Below are positions 15,052 to 17,531 of a DNA stretch of 17,531 nt, one piece after another (position 1 is the first letter of the stretch; every line of letters begins with the position of its first letter). Source of the stretch: Caldilinea sp. (GTDB taxonomy: Bacteria > Chloroflexota > Anaerolineae > Caldilineales > Caldilineaceae); contig JAPLGY010000180.1 of assembly GCA_026389955.1 (NCBI GenBank), forward strand, positions 1-17,531, written 5' to 3'. Under the pieces are notes generated by a model, which saw only the letters and a list, made by a program, of their open reading frames with translations, was not told the origin of the DNA and made no database searches. The translations under genes were made by a program, and so were the position numbers.

Positions 15052-17531
15052 GCCAGGGGGGAGGATAGAAACAGGGTAGTCTTCGACCTCTCCACTGCCG
15101 CCAAATCCGGTGACCCCTAGACCGATCTGGCTGGCCAGACGCAGGCGCACGTAGCTCTGGCCGGCCACTGTGCCGGTCAGAGCAGTCCAGGTCAAATCGA
15201 CCGTCTGTGTCACTGTGCTGGCGGGCACTGCGCTGGAGGTCCCTTCGGTCGGGTCAAACTGGCTGTTTCGATTGGCGTCTATCCATCCGTAGAGTGTGGC
15301 AGGCTGGCTGGTGCGGTTGACAACAGCAATTCCGGTCAACGCATAACGGGTTGCGCCCAGGCTGAGGGGTGGCAGGGCGGCCAGGCTGTCTTCGTCGTTG
15401 AGGTTGTTTAAATTGTCGCCGTCGGCGTTGGAAGAGGGGAAGCCAGTTCCTTCTGCGTCGATTTGAGCGCCCAGTTGGAGGGTTGCTGCAATCTGGTGGC
15501 TGGCCCCGTTGGTGTGGGCTGTGGTGCTGTAAGCGTCAGGGGCATCGCCGTAGTCGCAGGGGAGTGAAAACGAAATGGCATCGATCAGGTTGCCCGAGTC
15601 TGCTGCTCCGGTGGACGAGCTGACCGCTTCAAACTCAAATCGGGTAATGGGCTGGCCGGCTGGCACTGCATAGCTGCCGCTGTAGACGACCCATTGGTTG
15701 TTGCTGTCGGAGAGAAGCTGCTGCTGTATCGTTGCACCGGGTGCGCCGATTTTGATCTCCATCACGTCGACGCCGCGGAGTCCACGGTGGGCGACTGTCC
15801 AGGCGAGGGTGCTGCCCGGCACGGTCAGCACATCTTGGTAGAGGTTGCCGAAGACAAAACCGTTGATCTCGGCAAATTGGTTGCCTTGGTAGGCAGGGAT
15901 TCCTTGAAACCCGTTTGTCCAGATTTCGACGGCATGGCGCTGATCAAAGTTGGCCCCGGCCGCAGGATTGGTGGGGCGGAAAGACCAGCCTGTCACATCC
16001 GCAGCCCGATAGACACCGTATCCGCTGCCGCCATTGAAGGGGGTGGGCGGTGTACTCCCCAGCGTCGGGGATTCAAAGCTGCCGTTGATCAGGCCTGTCG
16101 TACAGCTTGCGGGGGCGGGCAGCGCTACCTCGACGCGATAGTCCTCTACCTCGCCGTCGGGTGCTGCGCCGGTGACGGTGTGGGCCACGCCCTGCTGGGT
16201 GCTGTAGCGGAAACGCATGTAGGTGGTGCCGTGCGGTGCCGTGCCTGGCATGAAGAAGGAGAGTGTCTGTGCGCCGGAGATGACTGTCCGGTCGTTGAAG
16301 AGCTGCTCCCCCGCATCGTTCCAGTTTCCATTCTGGTTGTAGTCGATCCAGCCGTTGAGGAAACCATTGGCAGAAGCTGTGATGACCAGGGTATTGGTGA
16401 GACCGGAGAGCACTACAGCTTCGGCGTCGATTCCCAGCGTTGGGTTGAGGGCAACACCGTCTTCGTCGTGCAGATTGGTCAGATTGTCTCCATTGGCCTG
16501 AAGCCCTGGCTGGCCATCTGCTTCGCCGTCGATCTGCGCCCCCAGGGAGATGCCGGGTACGATGGTATGGCGTGCGCCGTTGTTTGTTAGCAGGGTAGGA
16601 TAGGCGTTGGTCAGTGCAGCGTCGATGGATCTCATCTCTTGGGGGGCATCCCCATAGTCTGTGGCCTGCCCATCCGGCTCAGAATTGATTTTAGACCCAA
16701 GGTGCAGCTGGTCGTTGAGATTTTGGCGGGCTGTCTGCGCGCCTGTGATGGCGTACGCAGTGTCGCTCTGAGGGGCATCGCCGTAGTTGCAGGCCTGGCC
16801 CAGGTTGTCGATGCGGGAGATATCGAGGCCGCTCACTCCTTCGACGGAGATGGCGATCCGTTCCAGGTTGCCCATCACCGCAGCAAACTGCGCGTTTGTC
16901 GGGGCTGGGGAGTCCGCCGGTGTGCCAGGGTTTTCGGAGGCTTCAAACCCCGTATGGAATGCGCTGGCCAGCATGGGCACCTTCACGCGGCTCCAGCTGC
17001 CGGGGGTGTCTAGCTGGCTGTTAAAATAGAAATAGTATTCTGCTTCATTTTGTCCTTTGACCGAGAGATAGAGGCGGTACTGGCTGTACCCGGTATCGTT
17101 GCGATAGTCGAACTGGAGCTGTTGGCCGATCAAAGACGAAAAATTGGGATCCAACAACCCGGGCGTCCAGATCTCCTGCCAGGCCCCATCCAGATTATCG
17201 ACGCGCAAATGGCCGAGGGGGTTGCCGCCGGTCGCTTCCCACTGAAAAGAGTGCCCGTTGGCAAGGTGGGGGGCTTTGAAAGGGCCGCTGGAGACTGCAC
17301 GATTGTCGCCGGTCGACGCCGTGCGAAACCCCGCTGCATCCGTGTCAAAGGTCAGGGCGCCACATCCGACCAGTGCATCCTGGATCGGGTCGCTGGCTGT
17401 GCCCCGATCGATCAGGGTTTCTGCTGTGGGTCCATCCGCGGCCAAGGCTGTGGAGGAAGCTCTGTCCGTCTCGGCAAGCCACAGGAACCCTGCAAAAACG
17501 AATGCCAGCCAGATTGTGGACTGGGCCAAAG
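10012..17531 (-). CDS. Giant secreted multi-domain surface protein with prealbumin-like repeats (5' end open, frame broken near 10200)
   Basis: Over 2,400 meaningful residues. The first codon in the window is TTG (17529), not ATG, and the true start is probably just outside. Residues 1-31 look like a signal peptide (IWLAFVFAGFLWLA, cleavage near TALAA). Residues about 57-245 resemble a laminin-B (domain IV) module: GGNPLGHLRVDN, then a LDISRIDNLG end. Residues 248-296 hold two YGDAP linkers, the first without its domain. GEVED module 1 is about 292-468 (DEDGVALNP, Ca-site-like DYNQNGNWND, GEVEDY). Residues 476-658 form a jelly-roll-like domain (INGSFESP to LIDAISFSLPC). GEVED module 2 is about 659-822. 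From 827 on, the prealbumin-like array runs. After LTT at about 10219 the frame reads nonsense and stops at 10012; the array resumes in another frame. Likely an extracellular adhesin or matrix protein. Confidence 0.85.
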   Translation of the reverse strand, partial: LAQSTIWLAFVFAGFLWLAETDRASSTALAADGPTAETLIDRGTASDPIQDALVGCGALTFDTDAAGFRTASTGDNRAVSSGPFKAPHLANGHSFQWEATGGNPLGHLRVDNLDGAWQEIWTPGLLDPNFSSLIGQQLQFDYRNDTGYSQYRLYLSVKGQNEAEYYFYFNSQLDTPGSWSRVKVPMLASAFHTGFEASENPGTPADSPAPTNAQFAAVMGNLERIAISVEGVSGLDISRIDNLGQACNYGDAPQSDTAYAITGAQTARQNLNDQLHLGSKINSEPDGQATDYGDAPQEMRSIDAALTNAYPTLLTNNGARHTIVPGISLGAQIDGEADGQPGLQANGDNLTNLHDEDGVALNPTLGIDAEAVVLSGLTNTLVITASANGFLNGWIDYNQNGNWNDAGEQLFNDRTVISGAQTLSFFMPGTAPHGTTYMRFRYSTQQGVAHTVTGAAPDGEVEDYRVEVALPAPASCTTGLINGSFESPTLGSTPPTPFNGGSGYGVYRAADVTGWSFRPTNPAAGANFDQRHAVEIWTNGFQGIPAYQGNQFAEINGFVFGNLYQDVLTVPGSTLAWTVAHRGLRGVDVMEIKIGAPGATIQQQLLSDSNNQWVVYSGSYAVPAGQPITRFEFEAVSSSTGAADSGNLIDAISFSLPCDYGDAPDAYSTTAHTNGASHQIAATLQLGAQIDAEGTGFPSSNADGDNLNNLNDEDSLAALPPLSLGATRYALTGIAVVNRTSQPATLYGWIDANRNSQFDPTEGTSSAVPASTVTQTVDLTWTALTGTVAGQSYVRLRLASQIGLGVTGFGGSGEVEDYPVSILPPGTVVVEKKTLGGEGNFTFSGGLGTFGLTTRSGQASRRFPSVAQGLYAITESVPAGWVLTASACSNGSSPDQVNVVAGSTVTCTFTNTHLSQLTVVQRTVGGNADFVFAGPQTGSFTLTTAAGLAQRSFTALLPGSYAVGRSPSAGWTQTGARCDNGDVPSAITLGPGVDVTCIFTDTRQGSLTVVKETAGDDGSVVFDSSLTPPRFVLTTTQGVARRFFANLLPGTYALTETVPAGWMLRNVACSNGSSPASIAVAPGEDVTCTFRNERLDAIALLNVALGGDATFGYTSTLPANSPFQLTTSASSAYTYFVAVPSGLYAISQTVTPAGWTLVDAACSDGSRPDAIALTPGETLVCTFFNVQQDTIVVEKRTIGGEGSFAFGSPQLGRFALSTYQGIASQSFAGLLPGTYTISESIPAGWTQTAATCSNGDSPDNLTLLPGLHVHCVFTNTRLSSLTVAKQAAGHDETFSFAGSLGTFSLQTTGGYAQRTFANLQAGTYTLSETVPSGWDLSNASCSDGSNPANLDLAPGENVTCTFQNTQRGGLTVVKNTLGADGVFSYTSLALGSFHLSTAGGTAQQHFANLIPATYDLTEVTPSGWRQESAACSDGSSPAAVVVDPGEHVTCTFLNTKLDTIVVVKRSVGGDASFNFTSQLLGNFSLTTVNGEARQSFTNLTPGVYALDEQPLAGWTVESASCSDGSSPASILLAAGETVVCTFTNLKQDTLIVETQALGGDARFEFASPQLGTFSVTTSSGVTRTLFTGLPSAIYSLQESAPAGWDLTSASCDNGDSPDSILLLPGKTVTCTFQNTRRSTLTVLKVVVGEDAHFNFVSSTATSTTFGITTTGGLGSTTLSDLTPGTYDLQELSRPGWGASFALCSNGDAPTQVTLGAGEEVRCAFVNFQRSSLTVVKQTVGGDGLFTFGSLQLGAFSLTTVNGTATQHFPDLPPGGYDLTEKVPPGWDLANASCSDGSDPTSVNLDPGETVVCTFTNVQRSTLVIAQQTQGGDGVFTVTSPQLGAFSLATAGGNAQRTFATIRPGTYSIAKINPLGWSSAGAACSDGSDPANIVLDAGETVTCTFANSKQGRLTVVKQTQGGDGIFPFASQTLGNFVLKTVGGVAQHNFPYLPSGTYALSESPPAGWTLASASCSDGSNPASVSIEPGEQVTCTFVNAKLGTLTVIKQTEGGDATFSWVSQGLGNFDLSTAGGNAQRTFAGLIPGTYDLAETVPAGWQLAGTHCSDGSSPGSFVLTTTQGTAQRTFTGLTPGTYDLAQTLTSGWTLATPDPVCSNGDPASALRVDPGETVVCLFGNAKMDTLIVEKQSVGGDGAFSFTSPQLGTFVLTTTHGSASQNFDGLSAGTYSVHETVPDGWVLSGASCDNGALPTAIDMTPGLTLRCTLTNTRLSSITLVQQTDGGDGTFAFSGSLGTFNLTTFGGLGQQRFDSLAAGIYTVAAAVPAGWDLTSTGCSDGSSLANIELAPGENVTCTLLVTQRGSLTVVKQTTGGDDLFAFTSQLLGGFVLSTTSGTAQQRFDALPPGLYAVSENVPPGWQQGAVTCSDGSDPTHIAVDPGEAVTCTFHNLKLDTLVILNLTVGGDGTFPFRSQTLGNFTLTTLDSLCVYQPDAALQRVQPDNTQRCDSPPLQRTAARGLWGCGSRQPRVEFDRGCLFGRQHSCPHRPRSR

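Overview
The window is about 17.5 kb of GC-rich bacterial DNA with nine protein loci. The organism is most likely a member of the Chloroflexota (Anaerolineae or Caldilinea-like). This is an inference from the giant secreted protein, which combines GEVED modules, prealbumin/SpaA-like repeats and a C-terminus ending FLPLIGR, and from short intergenic minisatellites of the kind I associate with that phylum. No rRNA, tRNA, CRISPR array, integrase or transposase is visible.

Left part (1-4397): a divergent pair of transcription units shares a roughly 117-bp spacer. Leftward is a polytopic protein of the complex I/Mrp antiporter fold, cut by the window edge. Rightward is a compact operon: a GrdB-family protein with an in-frame TGA best read as selenocysteine (UxxC motif and a SECIS-like hairpin just after it), a small four-helix membrane protein overlapping it by ATGA, and an MsbA/MDR-type ABC exporter.

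Middle part (4464-9285): a leftward single-domain rhodanese; an aldo/keto reductase flanked by two different minisatellites, the second of which encodes its C-terminal tail and stop codon; a structured leader with a strong intrinsic terminator just before mgtE (Mg2+ channel/transporter); then a small Rossmann-fold oxidoreductase resembling NADPH:F420 reductases, divergent from a TetR regulator that has a good promoter and a possible operator in the AT-rich spacer.

Right part (9366-17531): one giant secreted surface or matrix protein on the minus strand. It has a signal peptide, a laminin-B-like domain, two GEVED modules around a jelly-roll-like domain, and about 20 tandem 90-residue prealbumin-like units. 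The array carries two recombination scars: an in-frame unit fusion near 11320 and a frame-breaking partial duplication or deletion near 10200-10263. The units carry a CnaB-type Lys/Glu(E-box)/Asn triad that is lost in a correlated way in some units, while a two-cysteine pair is kept in every complete unit.

The strongest leads are the selenoprotein, which a standard gene caller would split in two, and the repeat protein with apparently two independent cross-linking chemistries.
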